A DNA stretch of 64,000 bases from positions 2,177,307 to 2,241,306 of the forward strand of contig JAGGNK010015114.1 in NCBI GenBank assembly GCA_017590115.1, read 5' to 3'. The notes under the pieces are model-generated. The model was given only the letters and a program-made list of their open reading frames with translations. It made no database searches and was not told the DNA's origin. Below, piece by piece: positions 51,701 to 61,775 of this stretch. Position 1 is the first letter of the stretch. Every line of letters begins with the position of its first letter. The DNA comes from Montifringilla adamsi. Its lineage: Eukaryota; Chordata; Aves; Passeriformes; Passeridae. The position numbers were made by a program, and so were the translations under genes.

Positions 51701-54700
51701 TAAAGGAATTTTCAGTGTAAATACGCATAAAGGACTTTAGCCTACCAAAACAGAGAGAGCTGTCAGTGAAGAGAGGGCTCAGCATTGTAACTGTTCATCA
51801 CCATCACCACCTTGGCATCACTTCTCACTTGCACGGTGGATTCCATTACACACAAAGGTACCAGTCATTTGGCTCTGCTTCTCCTTCTATTCACGGGTCT
51901 GAACTGTGCTTATCTCTGCAGTAAAATGTAGCAATACCAAAGCATTGCAAAGCATGCTCTGACCCTGTCCTGGAACAGGGGCTCCTGTGCTGCAGACCTC
52001 CGCCCCCCTCACCCTCCCCTTTGTTCAGAGTGCTGTGCTATGTTGGCATCGGGTCAGGGAGCCAAATCCATTCCTGCTACACTTACAGGGATAAGCTTGG
52101 TGCGGGTGCTTACGATTCAAATAAAAACCATATTCAAGGAGCTAGAACTCCTCTGGATGTCGAGGAAGGAGAACCCCTCCAAGAGCCATTTAATGGTTTA
52201 TACATTATGACAGCTGATAGTTGAATTATTTACAGAGTGAGCAGTTGTACTGTAAAAGTATTTTTGTTAGCTATGTATTCATGTCAAGTGAAGCAAAAAT
52301 AGTACAGTTCTAATGGATACATTTCCATTAGTACATTCTATGTTTTTCTCATTCTGCCCTAAGGCTATCATTAACTATGGTAACGAAGGAAATTAAAATG
52401 ATTCCTGTTGCCTCTCTTCTTTATTAATATTTAATGATTTTTAATTTGAAAGCTTTAATCCATCCTTTCATAAAAAGGATAAAGCAGTAATTCTTAAAAG
52501 CCTTTTGCCAATTTTTTTTCAGTCATGCCTTTATGCAACAAATCACCAAAAATCACATAGGAATTTTTTTTCTGGTACATACTTGCCTGTTTCATCAGTA
52601 TTCAGAGAACCAACTATGGGCATGAACCTGCACCCATCACCAGCACAAGGAGTGATTCAATATAGCACATGTGCATGTTTCTCTATAAGCAGACAATTAT
52701 GTTGTTTCTTGTTCAACAAAGCATTAAAGCAAAAGCTGTTAACTATAAGCTGTGCTCACTGCCAGGAATAATCTTTCTATTATTTAAATTAGACTAATAA
52801 AGGTAGAAAACATGCTGCCTAGGAGTGGTTTAGGAGGAGAATCCAAGCTTGATGAGCTTTTGTTTTCATCCAGCCAAGAAAAAAGGGTAGGGAAACATGG
52901 ATTGTGGAAGTCCATCCTCTGCGGCTCACTCAAGAGCTAAACCCAGGCTGACCTCAACCCAGAAATCACTGCCTGCTGAGGGAGGTCCTTGCTGGGTGCT
53001 AGAAGCAAAGCTTCTCACAGTCTCTCTAGAGATCTGCTGTCACAATTCTGACCAAAAATAATTCACCACCCCCATCCTTATCCAGGCCTGTCACATTGTT
53101 CCTTCCCACACTTCTCTGGTCTTTGGGGACAGCACAAGCATCTGCCTTAATTACTTCAGGGCCACGTGTAAAACAAGTAGAGAATTGAAAAAATAAATCA
53201 CTCCCCATCACCCCAGCTTAGAAGCTGAAGTAGCTCATTTTCTGATTCCACATTTCACCAATCTTCATTAAATACACTGCCCTGAAGCCTTCCTAGTACT
53301 GCCCAGACATAAACTGAAGTTAGAGTGGCACATACACCCCAAACTACTCTTCTCCTGGAAAGTGGTATGTGAATAACACACAGAGAACATTAGAGCATGA
53401 GAACCATTAGCTATGCCTGGTCCTTCATGTATACTGGATTTCCTCATGACACTTACCAAAACACAATTAGTCAGTATTTTGGAATTTTTTTTTTAATATA
53501 TTGAAAATTTTGCATCACGACAAAAGTTTGGAACAATTCTCCTCTGGCTACAAATGAGCAAACTGCCCTTTCCCTGGATGCAGCAGCCATGAAGTGTGGA
53601 AGGCAGGTCTTTCTGAGTCCTAATCAGAGGGGGTGGAGTAGGACATACCATCTTCCAACTTCAGAGGAGAAGGTATGTGTAACAGAGGCTACAGGGTATG
53701 TTTTAACAGGCAGGGTAACTGCCTCCAACAAATACATGTCAGGATATTGATTTGCAAATTTCAGATGTTCTGATTAATCCACCTTTCCCACTGGAACTGT
53801 TCCGTTATGTACAAACACCCAGATATTTGTTTATACACATATCTTCTGCAGACAAAGAGAAGAGGGGCCTGAAGACTGGGGTCTGTTTTTGAAGTAGAGG
53901 AAAGCTCAGTCCAGTCTGCACTCTAAGAACAGCAGGATTTGGACCCACACTGGTACCTTAACTCCCCACAGGTCACCCTGTACACTCAGCTGCTGGGCTA
54001 TGCTGATATTGGTTTCTTTGAACAGAACAGCTAAGAAAAGCTTCAAGTTCAATTAACTAGCTTCCATTTCATTTCTCTATCTTGAATGAAAAAAACCAAA
54101 ACATTAAAAACCCTGACCCAATTATTTAATACATAAAAGGAGCCTTTGTAGCAGGTGTAATATTCCTAAAAGGTGATTAGTGAGAAATATACATCAGACC
54201 TTAAGTGGAATGATGCTTTGATGTTGGCTGGATTACCTGGTGTGCCACTGAAGAAAAAGATCTCAAGGGAAAGAGTTAAGCAGGCATTGCATGTCTGCTG
54301 GGGGATGCAACAATCGGATAGGACACAGGCTCCTGGGCTGTTGTATTCAACCCAACAGGCAAACACATACCAGGTCACCCATAACCCACAGAGCCAGGTT
54401 CCCCCAACTCTGCCCATAAAGGACCCACCTCCTGCTAACTATGAGGAGCTTTGACTCCAGGGGGTTTACTTCAGCACCAAACCCTGTCAGATTTCAGTCC
54501 TTAAGATAAACTAAACAATATTCTAAACAATAGCTGAGGTAGAAATAAAATACATTTTAAAAAGCCAGTGTCTGAAAAATATAAAGTAGGTTTTTAGTTT
54601 CTCCAGCACACCGAACTTACCTGAACCAAGAGGATGTAAACGCATTTCTAAGAAATGTAGCATTCAGAAGAGTTGCTTTGATCAGAGAGTCTTTAAAAAT

Positions 54701-56010
54701 TCACAGTGACAGAGGATATGTGTGTGAAGGCCATTTGATCTGGATGAGCACAGCACTACTGCACAAAATCATCATGGTTAACCAGAGGACCAACAAAAAC
54801 TCCTTCTCCTTTCCAAAAGCAGAGGGAACTCCTTTTGCCTTGGGCTCTCCAACTTGCTTAAACTTAACTTTGCCATCTTTCTTTTTATTATTTGACTGGC
54901 ACAGTGAGAGTTCTCCCACTTTGATTTATTGTAGCCACAGGAATGGGAGCAGCTATACCTTCACAGGTCTTTGTGCATATAGCAGTAAGCACAGCGGGAA
55001 ACTCATCTTTACAATAAAACCTTTCCAAATTCAAAATACAAAATGGCCACATGCAATATCCTAGTAATGAAAAGAGGCAAATGACTTAAAACTATAACAG
55101 ACAAGAAACTGTACATACTTTTTTTCATTTCATACTATTTGAAAAGCCAACAAAACCCACTCCAAAATACAGCTGCCTATTGCTGTATCAAAATGAATAT
55201 TTTTCAAATGCAACAGCATCTGAAAGGCTAAAAGTGTTCTCTTGTTTCAGGCTCAAAAGTGATTTTCATAGTTGAGTATATTACTACTGTTTAACAATGG
55301 AACCAAAACACCAGCTCCCAAGGAAAGCAGGTAGAGCTGCCATGCTCCAAGACAGTTCTTGAGCACTTCCCATAAATTACCAACATTGTGTCATGCCTTT
55401 ATGCACCTACTGCAAAATTATTCAAATCTGTGCATTATACTCATTTGTACTTGAATCTGGCTTAAGTTCAGGTGAGTTTGGGAGGGTTGTGCTTGCTAAA
55501 AACTTTAACAGAATATTAACACCCACAGGGCAGCTGATATTTAAATCTTAAAATAAACATAAATTGATGGCATGGGGCAAGGGGCAAGAAGGGGGGAAAA
55601 AAGGGGAGGACAAGAAAAATAAATGAGCTTTGTACAGAAGAACATGATGAAAAACTTGCCACTGAAGCGTCAGCTTGAAACACCAACACCTGCCCTGTCA
55701 AACCCTGTTTAGGAACTGTACACAGAAGTGACTAATATTGTACTGATTGTGGACAGTGCTTTCCAACAAAAATGTGAAATATTTGTGTTGATTTTTCATT
55801 GCAACAGGAATGTGCTTCGATCTGTTTCTCAATGTACTTGAATGATTCTTGCATAGAGGTCTCTTTCCTGTGGTCCAATGTAAGAAAAAGCAGTTTGAAA
55901 CATTAATAGAATTAAAATCTCCCTTTATGTACATGGTTTCCAGCAGTATTGCAAGCATTCTACACAGTCTAGACACCACTCTAGACACCAGTGCTCTGCA
56001 GAAGCAGGGA
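48714..56010. other. AT-rich non-coding stretch
   Basis: About 7.3 kb. It contains a 13-base A run at about 50920-50932, an A/G-rich patch at about 55580-55625 and the tandem 13-mer TCTAGACACCACT/TCTAGACACCAGT at about 55968-55993. A 94-codon frame (54173-54454 plus) ends in a proline-rich tail and is followed about 90 bp later by AATAAA (about 54545). It has only a weak acceptor-like start and is discussed under findings. No repeat family that I recognise occurs here. Confidence 0.5.
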
Positions 56011-56017
56011 ATGCCTG

Positions 56018-56414
56018 TATAGGATTCAACATGACCCCAGTGGCAGGGAGAAATGATGAGGACTCCACTGATATCAGAAGAATTAATTACTTTATTATAC
56101 TATATTATTCTATACTATATTACACTACATCTAAACTGAATCTGCACAAGCACTCAACTCACTGAACACAATCCTGGGACTGTCTGCTGACCGACAGTCT
56201 GCACACGCACTTGGCCCTGATGGGCCAAGGAAACAAAACACCATCACTTTGGGTAAACAATCTCCATATTGCATTCTACTTTTGCACAAACACAGGAGCA
56301 GAAAATGAGATAAGAATTGTTTTTTCTTTCTCTGAGGTTCCTCACTGCGATTCCCAGAAAATATCCTTGGGAAGTTGTGCCTTTCTTTTCTCTGTGAAGA
56401 AAAATGTGGCCACA
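56018..56414 (-). mobile_element. Solo LTR, ERVK-like passerine family, reverse orientation
   Basis: Read on the minus strand it starts TGTGGCCACA and contains GAAAGGCACAACTTCCCAAG, GGGAATCGCAGTGAGGAACC, CTCAGAGAAAGAAAAAACAA and, near the 3' end, a long TATA-rich R region with AATAAA (complement of 56091-56096). The perfect 9-bp repeat ATGCCTGTA lies at 56011-56019 and 56414-56422 and overlaps the borders; a 6-bp target-site duplication lies within it. The same LTR occurs in the opposite orientation at 58863-59296. No internal region adjoins it. Frames at 56131-56561 are LTR by-products. Confidence 0.85.
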
Positions 56415-56422
56415 TGCCTGTA

Positions 56423-58076
56423 CTGGTTTAAGCTTTGATCCTCCTGGCAAATTTGCTAACAAGAGAGTTGACTGCTGCCTGACTGCTTTTATGAATGTTT
56501 GTGAACCCCATTGGTTTGCCCAGCTTAAGGAATAAAAGAGATTTTGAAATGTTCCTGTCAAGATATCATAGTGTTTTCACTGGAAGAGAAGAGGCTTTCA
56601 CCTCAGAGCTCCATATGGAACAGAGTCATAACAATTTTCCAGCCCTGGATACACCCAAGCCTAGAATAATACCCCTCCTTGGTACCAGACACATTTGCAG
56701 ACTGTGTTAATCAAGGAGGTAAGGGACAGACGACACTTCTTGAAGACTGAACACCTGAAATTTTCATGTTGCTTTCATAAAAAGTAGCAACTTCACGATG
56801 CAGGTTATCAGCTGTTTAAAAATATTGTAAAGGTGCAGCCTAAGCCCTTTATGAAAGACCAGGACTGTGATTACAAATACAACACCAGTTCAGTCCCCTA
56901 ACACATGTGATTTATGGTACAGTCTTGATCTACACAACTGGGCCATCCTGAGTCTCATCTGAATCTACCTCATCCTTGACATCCTTTACAGAGATTAAAC
57001 TGGATTCAACTGATGAGAAATCTAGTAAATTTTGTTTGTTTGTTTTGCTTACTAATTCTGTACATTTTAAATACTGCTCTGGAAGTCTTAGTTTCTTCTG
57101 TGTGCTTTTCACAGTAGAATTGAAGATAACCATCCAAAATAATTTTTGCAAAAAGTACTCTTTTACACAATTGCTCTTCACCAGCTTCAGCACAAAGTCA
57201 TATGAGTTAATTTGTGGCTCTTTAACATAAAGGCTGTTTAATTTGACTTAGCTGACTTTGCAATGAAGCAGAAAAGATCACTGCATGATCAATTCTGCAA
57301 GGATGAGATGACACAGTTTTCAGCATATGGAAAATAAGAAGCTGATAAGAAAATGAGGGAAAAGGCAGCATTATCTTAAGTACTGCAGCTGTTCCTAGAC
57401 TGGAAAAATATATTCCATGCCCACTGCACTTAAGCTTTCTTTTCCAATTGCTCCTCAAATTTACTGTACCTTCATGACAGCAGTCTCAAGAATGGGAATT
57501 ATCTGAGGCCCCTACAATCATTCTCTCCCCAAAGTATCACTCATTAGAAACTTTATAATATTATAATACAGTATTTTTAAAGCAATCATGGGCCTGGTTT
57601 GTGCCATGGTTACAAGGGTCCAGAAAGTGAAAGGAGTTTTGGCAAAAAGCTTATGAGCAATTTTGGGTCAAGTCACTGATCTCACCAGTGTTGAGGAGCT
57701 CACCAGAGAAGGCCAGGCAAAGAGTCCATTTCCTTGTGTGGAATCCAACTGGCTGAGGGCACATCTGCCTTGTCCTGCACCTTCCCACTCAGTATTCACC
57801 TTTCACATTCTGCAAGGAACAAGGCAAACACCCTTTTTCAAAATTAAATGACTTGACATACGTTATTCTTTCATCCACTAATAGGTCAGTGCTCTATACA
57901 ACAAATAAACCATGCGTTATTTGGCAGCTGTAAACTACAACCTTAACCACTGTCCTAGTTCCCTCCTATTTACCTGTTCCTTTCCATTTGCCTTAAAAAA
58001 GGGAAAACGTAGTTTACAGAAATTGTTTAGCTGTACCATTTTCCAGATTTTTAGGTGCTTGACTTCACAACATGCC
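56423..58076. other. Non-coding stretch between the ERV insertions
   Basis: About 1.65 kb of AT-rich DNA with no recognisable gene. Overlapping short frames on both strands (56930-57230) have no supporting splice or domain evidence. Confidence 0.6.
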
Positions 58077-58364
58077 TGTGTTTCTTAGTGCATGGGGGAG
58101 TGGGTGGAGAAAAAGAGACCACTCACCTGATGTTCATGTGGCAACAGAGAGCGTTTATTCTCCAGCTCTTCCTTATAAAGGGCATTTGAAAAACTTGGTC
58201 TGGATAGTCTGTTGGTCTGATCTTTATGCCCCCCCCAGGTCTTGGACCAGTGATATGCCTGCAGCCTTAGGAAAGACGTGATTAGGCAAAGCCCCTGTCA
58301 GTCAACCCAGGGGCTGGGTAATTTGCCTAGTACAAACTAGCTTGTACTGTCATATGTGGCAACA
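58077..58364 (-). mobile_element. 3' LTR of the minus-strand provirus
   Basis: On the minus strand it begins TGTTGCCACATATGACAG and runs through GGGGCTTTGCCTAATCACG, a TATA box CTTTATAAGG (complement of 58171-58180) and AATAAA (complement of 58154-58159), ending near ACACA. TATA box and polyadenylation signal are only about 12 bp apart, so the R region must be short. The purine-rich AGAATGGTGAGA immediately outside its 5' end (complement of 58365-58376) could be the polypurine tract. Confidence 0.85.
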
Positions 58365-58862
58365 TCTCACCATTCTGTTTTTATAAAAATTGCAACCTGC
58401 TCTCTGTCACCCATCTGCAAGGGCCCTTTGCAAACAGGGTGACAGAAGGGCAGCAAGGGTTTAATTTGCATGACACTGTGTATCACTGGAGCTGCAGCAT
58501 TCAGGTCCAGGATCTGTTAGGCAAGAACTTAGACTAACATGTCACAGGCTTGATGCTTAGAGGTTACAAGCTACAACTTATCACTAAAAGCCAAGAAACT
58601 ACCTAACTTTTAAAACTGTTAAAGAAAAACTCAACTACTAGAAAAAACAATCTGTAAACAGAAAAACAGTTTGTAAACAGGAAAAATAATTTGTAAACAA
58701 ATCAAGTCGTTACATGAACTGTCACTTCAAGAGTCCCAGATTTCCATGAGATAGGTCATCATTTGTTCTCTTTGATGTCTGTTGAGGAGTTATCAGGCAG
58801 ATGCTGTCTGTGGTTCCGAGCAGGACCTAATGTAAGCCAGACACATCTAGTAGGTATCTAAC

Positions 58863-59296
58863 TGTGGCCACATTTCTCTTCACAGAGAAAATCAAGGCAC
58901 AACTTTCCAAGAATATTTTCTGGGAATTGCAACGAGGAACCTCAGAGAAAGAAAAAAAACAATTCTTATCTCAATTGCTTAGCCTCTTGTGCACAAGTGC
59001 AATGCATTATAGAAGATTGTTTACTTGAAGGGGTTTGGTAATTGGATTCTGGTGTGAGTGTTTTGATTCACTGACCAGTTGAATCCACGTGTGTGTGTTG
59101 GGACTGTCAGCTGACAGTCACGAGATTATGCGCAGTTCAGTGAGTTGAATGCTTGTGCAGATTCAGTTTAGGTGTAGTATAGTACGTATCTCTTTAATAT
59201 AATATAGTATAATAAAGTAATTATTTAGTCTTCTGATATCAATGGAGTCAAAAGCATAATTTCTCCCCTTCATTGGGGTTGCCATGATTTACTACA
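58863..59296 (+). mobile_element. Nested solo LTR inside the provirus, ERVK-like
   Basis: It begins TGTGGCCACATTTCTCTTCA, includes AAGAATATTTTCTGGGAATT and GCAACGAGGAACCTCAGAGA, and has a TATAGTATAATAAAG block with AATAAA at 59211-59216. The likely end ...TTTACTACA is followed by TTTAAC, against TCTAAC just before its start, a 5-of-6 match consistent with a 6-bp target-site duplication. It is the same family as 56018-56414 but opposite in orientation, and opposite to its host provirus. It has no internal region. It inserted after the provirus. Confidence 0.85.
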
Positions 59297-59919
59297 TTTA
59301 ACATGTCCCATTGTCCACTGAAATGTATTTACCTTGGGTTTGGGTAGCTGAACATCATAGGATTATTGTATTGTTATATGATTGATTGAAAGACAAGAGA
59401 ACATTATATTACCTTAGACTTAAAGGAGGGTGTACATTCACCCCAATCTTTTTGCTCCTTTTCTTTGTATTAATAACTAAAAATAGGAATAAAACATGGA
59501 TTTTGAACAGCATTAATAAGGTAATATTACTTAGGAGGTTGCTAAGGGTTTTTTTTTTTCCACTATGAGGACATAAAGGAACCTCTTCCAGATGAGAATT
59601 TCTTGTATCTCAAAGGAAAAAGGGTTCAGCTTTTGCATAGTTTGCATAGAGTCATCTAGGTTTACTAATATATTTTTCTTTACCAGCCAGGTTCATGGCT
59701 TGATCAGGGCCATGAACTTGGTTGGGAGAGGTTTTCTGCATTTATATTTTAAAAACAAACTTCTGTTAATATCTAGTGCAAAAGTATGGCTGTATTCCAT
59801 GGAGGTTGGACTGGAGGCAGGGCTCTGCCCCTTGATGTACACTGGATTGGTGGTGTAGGTACGTCTCCCGATGGAGGCGTGGCTAAGCTCCACTGATTTG
59901 GGGGTGTATCTGTGGGGCT

Positions 59920-60660
59920 GGGTCACCCGGCCTCAGGAGGAGGTGGTCTTGTCATTTCCATGGCAATGGGAGGTGCGGGAAGCCCCGGCGAGGAAGGTGG
60001 GGAGGCAGTCCCAGTGACCACATGGCGTGGCGCCATGGCCGTGGGATCCTTGCCTAGCTTGGCGGTGCAGGGAGGGATTGGAGCGGCCGCCACGTGGTCC
60101 AGTCCCCCAGAGCAGGGCGGAATGGTGTGCCCAACTGGACTGGCGATATGGTAGCCCGTGGCAGCTGGCGGTGACTCAGCTCGGCACCGCAGTCTGGAGT
60201 GGGCACGGAGCATCGCGGCGCTGCCAGAGCTGCACACATCGCTGGGGCCACGGTGGTCACCATGACTCCCCATGGCTGGATTGCGTCATCTGTTCCGCTA
60301 TCTCTCTGGGCATTGTTGGCAGCTGTGGCGTGGGCAGCCCTCAGATTGTCTCTGTTTGCTGGGATTCCGCCACTCCCTGGGGCTGCGCTGCTCCCCACCG
60401 TTGCTCCGCAGCGGTCAGCCACAGCTCCACTTCAGCAGGGGCATTTCGTAGTGGCCGGGGCCGGCCAGCACCAGCGTGGGGGGCACAGTGAAGCGGCAGT
60501 GCTGCTGCCCAGAGGGGCTCTGCAGTGCAGTGTTTCCCTGCTGCCTTGCCCTGCAGGGGAATGCCGTGCCAGCAGCGTGTCCTAGTGTGAGCTGGCCCTG
60601 TGGCTCCGCGCAGTGGGAGAATGCCCAGGCGGCATATCATCCCCACCCGGGGCAGCTTCC
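59920..60660. other. GC-rich core of the provirus, unidentified
   Basis: This block stands out sharply from the AT-rich surroundings: many CG dinucleotides, GCGGCCGC at about 60083-60090 and GCCCCGGCGAGG near 59982. It is open in several frames on both strands (plus 60027-60491, 154 codons; minus 60054-60422, 122 codons). None of these shows gag, protease or other domains that I recognise. Because GC-rich DNA has few stop codons, the frames are weak evidence of coding. Within the element it sits where a gag remnant or a captured sequence could be. Confidence 0.5.
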
Positions 60661-61142
60661 TGGCTCCTCACAGAGGTTTCATGGCCCTCTGTGGCTGCTC
60701 TGCCCATCCTCTTTCACTGCTCATAATTTAACTGTTTTAACAAATCCAGGACGATTCTCCATGGCTTTATAATGTTGATGACTGTGTCATCACCAGTGGA
60801 GGCTGCTGCAAGTATACATCGTCCATCCTGCTCCCAAATCAGTAAGTCTAATGAACATCAAGTTCATGGCTCTCACACCATGTGAGCACGGCTTGCAGAG
60901 CCTGCTCATTGTAATTAATCCCTCTTTTTTAAAGAAAGAAAGTCCATACCTTCAGAATGGGATCTTCTGGTGCTGAAGTCTAGGCCCCCATAGTCCTGAA
61001 GGTGATTCCAAACAACAAAAACATGTTTGGAAACTACACAGCACTCTCTGCTTTCAGCTGAGGGGAATTTCACTGCAGCTTTCCACTGTCTGCGGTAGTT
61101 CCACTGCAATACCACTATCTACCCAGCGTTTCCATCTCTGAT

Positions 61143-61458
61143 GCTGTGTATTCTGGTTCTAACACTGAAGTCCCAGTTCTGACACCAAATTCCCAGCTAC
61201 TACACTGAAGTCCCAGCTATTATGCTGTTTGTCCCATTCTGACATTGAATTCCCAGCTCTACACCGTTTCTCCTGGTTCTGACACTGAATTCCCAGCTAT
61301 TACACAGAAGTCCCTGTATTACACTGTTTCTCCCAGTTCTGACACCAAATTCCCAGTTCTAATACCGAATTCTCGGCTCTACACTGTTTATCCTGGTTAT
61401 GACACCGCATTCCCAGCTATTACACTGAAGTCCCGGCTATTATGCCATTTATTTCCCT
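61143..61458. repeat. 20-bp tandem repeat in the provirus leader, 60-bp higher order
   Basis: About sixteen units of roughly 20 bp alternate between three types: TCTGACACTGAATTCCCAGC, TATTACACTGAAGTCCCAGC and TCTACACTGTTTATCCTGGT. The order is often one-two-three, making a 60-bp higher-order unit; some units are 19 or 21 bp. It lies just downstream, on the minus strand, of the primer-binding site, that is in the viral leader. Because 60 is a multiple of three, the plus-strand frame 61245-61514 encodes a 20-residue periodic peptide; this is antisense to the provirus and probably not a protein. Confidence 0.9.
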
Positions 61459-61488
61459 TGCTCTGTGGGCAGAATATTGCTGAGTCAG

Positions 61489-61507
61489 ATCACGTCGTGG
61501 GTCACCA
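61489..61507 (-). promoter_or_regulatory. Primer-binding site, tRNA-Trp type, with 1-nt insertion
   Basis: The minus strand reads TGGTGACCCACGACGTGAT, two nucleotides inside the end of the 5' LTR. The avian sarcoma-leukosis virus site complementary to tRNA-Trp is TGGTGACCCCGACGTGAT. The match is complete apart from one inserted A. The 2-nt spacing from the LTR is typical. It primes minus-strand DNA synthesis in an active element; here it mainly shows orientation and kinship. Confidence 0.85.
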
Positions 61508-61509
61508 CA

Positions 61510-61769
61510 TGTGAGTGTGTGGGGGAGCATGTTGGAGACAGATGACTCACCCAATGTTCATGTAGCAACAGAGCATGTTTATTCTCCAGTTCTTTTTTAT
61601 AAAGGGCATTTGAAAAGCCTGGTCTGGATTTATTGGTCTGATCTTTATGCCCCCCAAATCTTGTACCAGTGATACGCCTGCAGCCTTAGGAAAGATGTGA
61701 TTGGGCAAAGCCCCTGCTAGTCAACCCAGGGGCTGGTTAAGCCAGCTTGTACTGTGATATGTGGCAACA
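61510..61769 (-). mobile_element. 5' LTR of the minus-strand provirus
   Basis: It aligns along its whole length with the 58077-58364 LTR: GGGGGAG, GACTCACC, GTTCATGT, TTTATTCTCCAG, TATAAAGGGCATTTGAAAA, CTGATCTTTATGCCCCCC, GCAGCCTTAGGAAAGA and GTCAACCCAGGGGCTGG recur in order. It is about 28 bp shorter, mostly from loss of a segment after GGGGCTGG. TATA box (complement of about 61597-61604) and AATAAA (complement of 61578-61583) are kept. Confidence 0.87.
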
Positions 61770-61775
61770 CATGTT

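Larger units (their letters stand above)
58077..61769 (-). mobile_element. Degenerate minus-strand provirus (alpharetrovirus/ERVK-like)
   Basis: Two related LTRs in the same orientation (58077-58364 and 61510-61769) flank about 3.1 kb. A near-match to the tRNA-Trp primer-binding site of avian alpharetroviruses lies 2 nt inside the right LTR, on the minus strand, fixing the orientation. Flanks CATGCC (58071-58076) and CATGTT (61770-61775) agree at 4 of 6 positions, compatible with a decayed 6-bp duplication. After subtracting the nested LTR (58863-59296), only about 2.7 kb of internal sequence remains, too short for gag-pol-env. I recognise no protease, RT, integrase or envelope motif. It is therefore either a deletion derivative or a non-autonomous LTR element carried by another virus's proteins. 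The LTRs differ by many substitutions and indels, so it is old. Confidence 0.8.

Noticed and set aside
60027..60491. 154-codon plus-strand frame as a host gene
   Set aside because: It lies antisense in the GC-rich core of the minus-strand provirus, overlaps equally long frames on the other strand and shows no domain.
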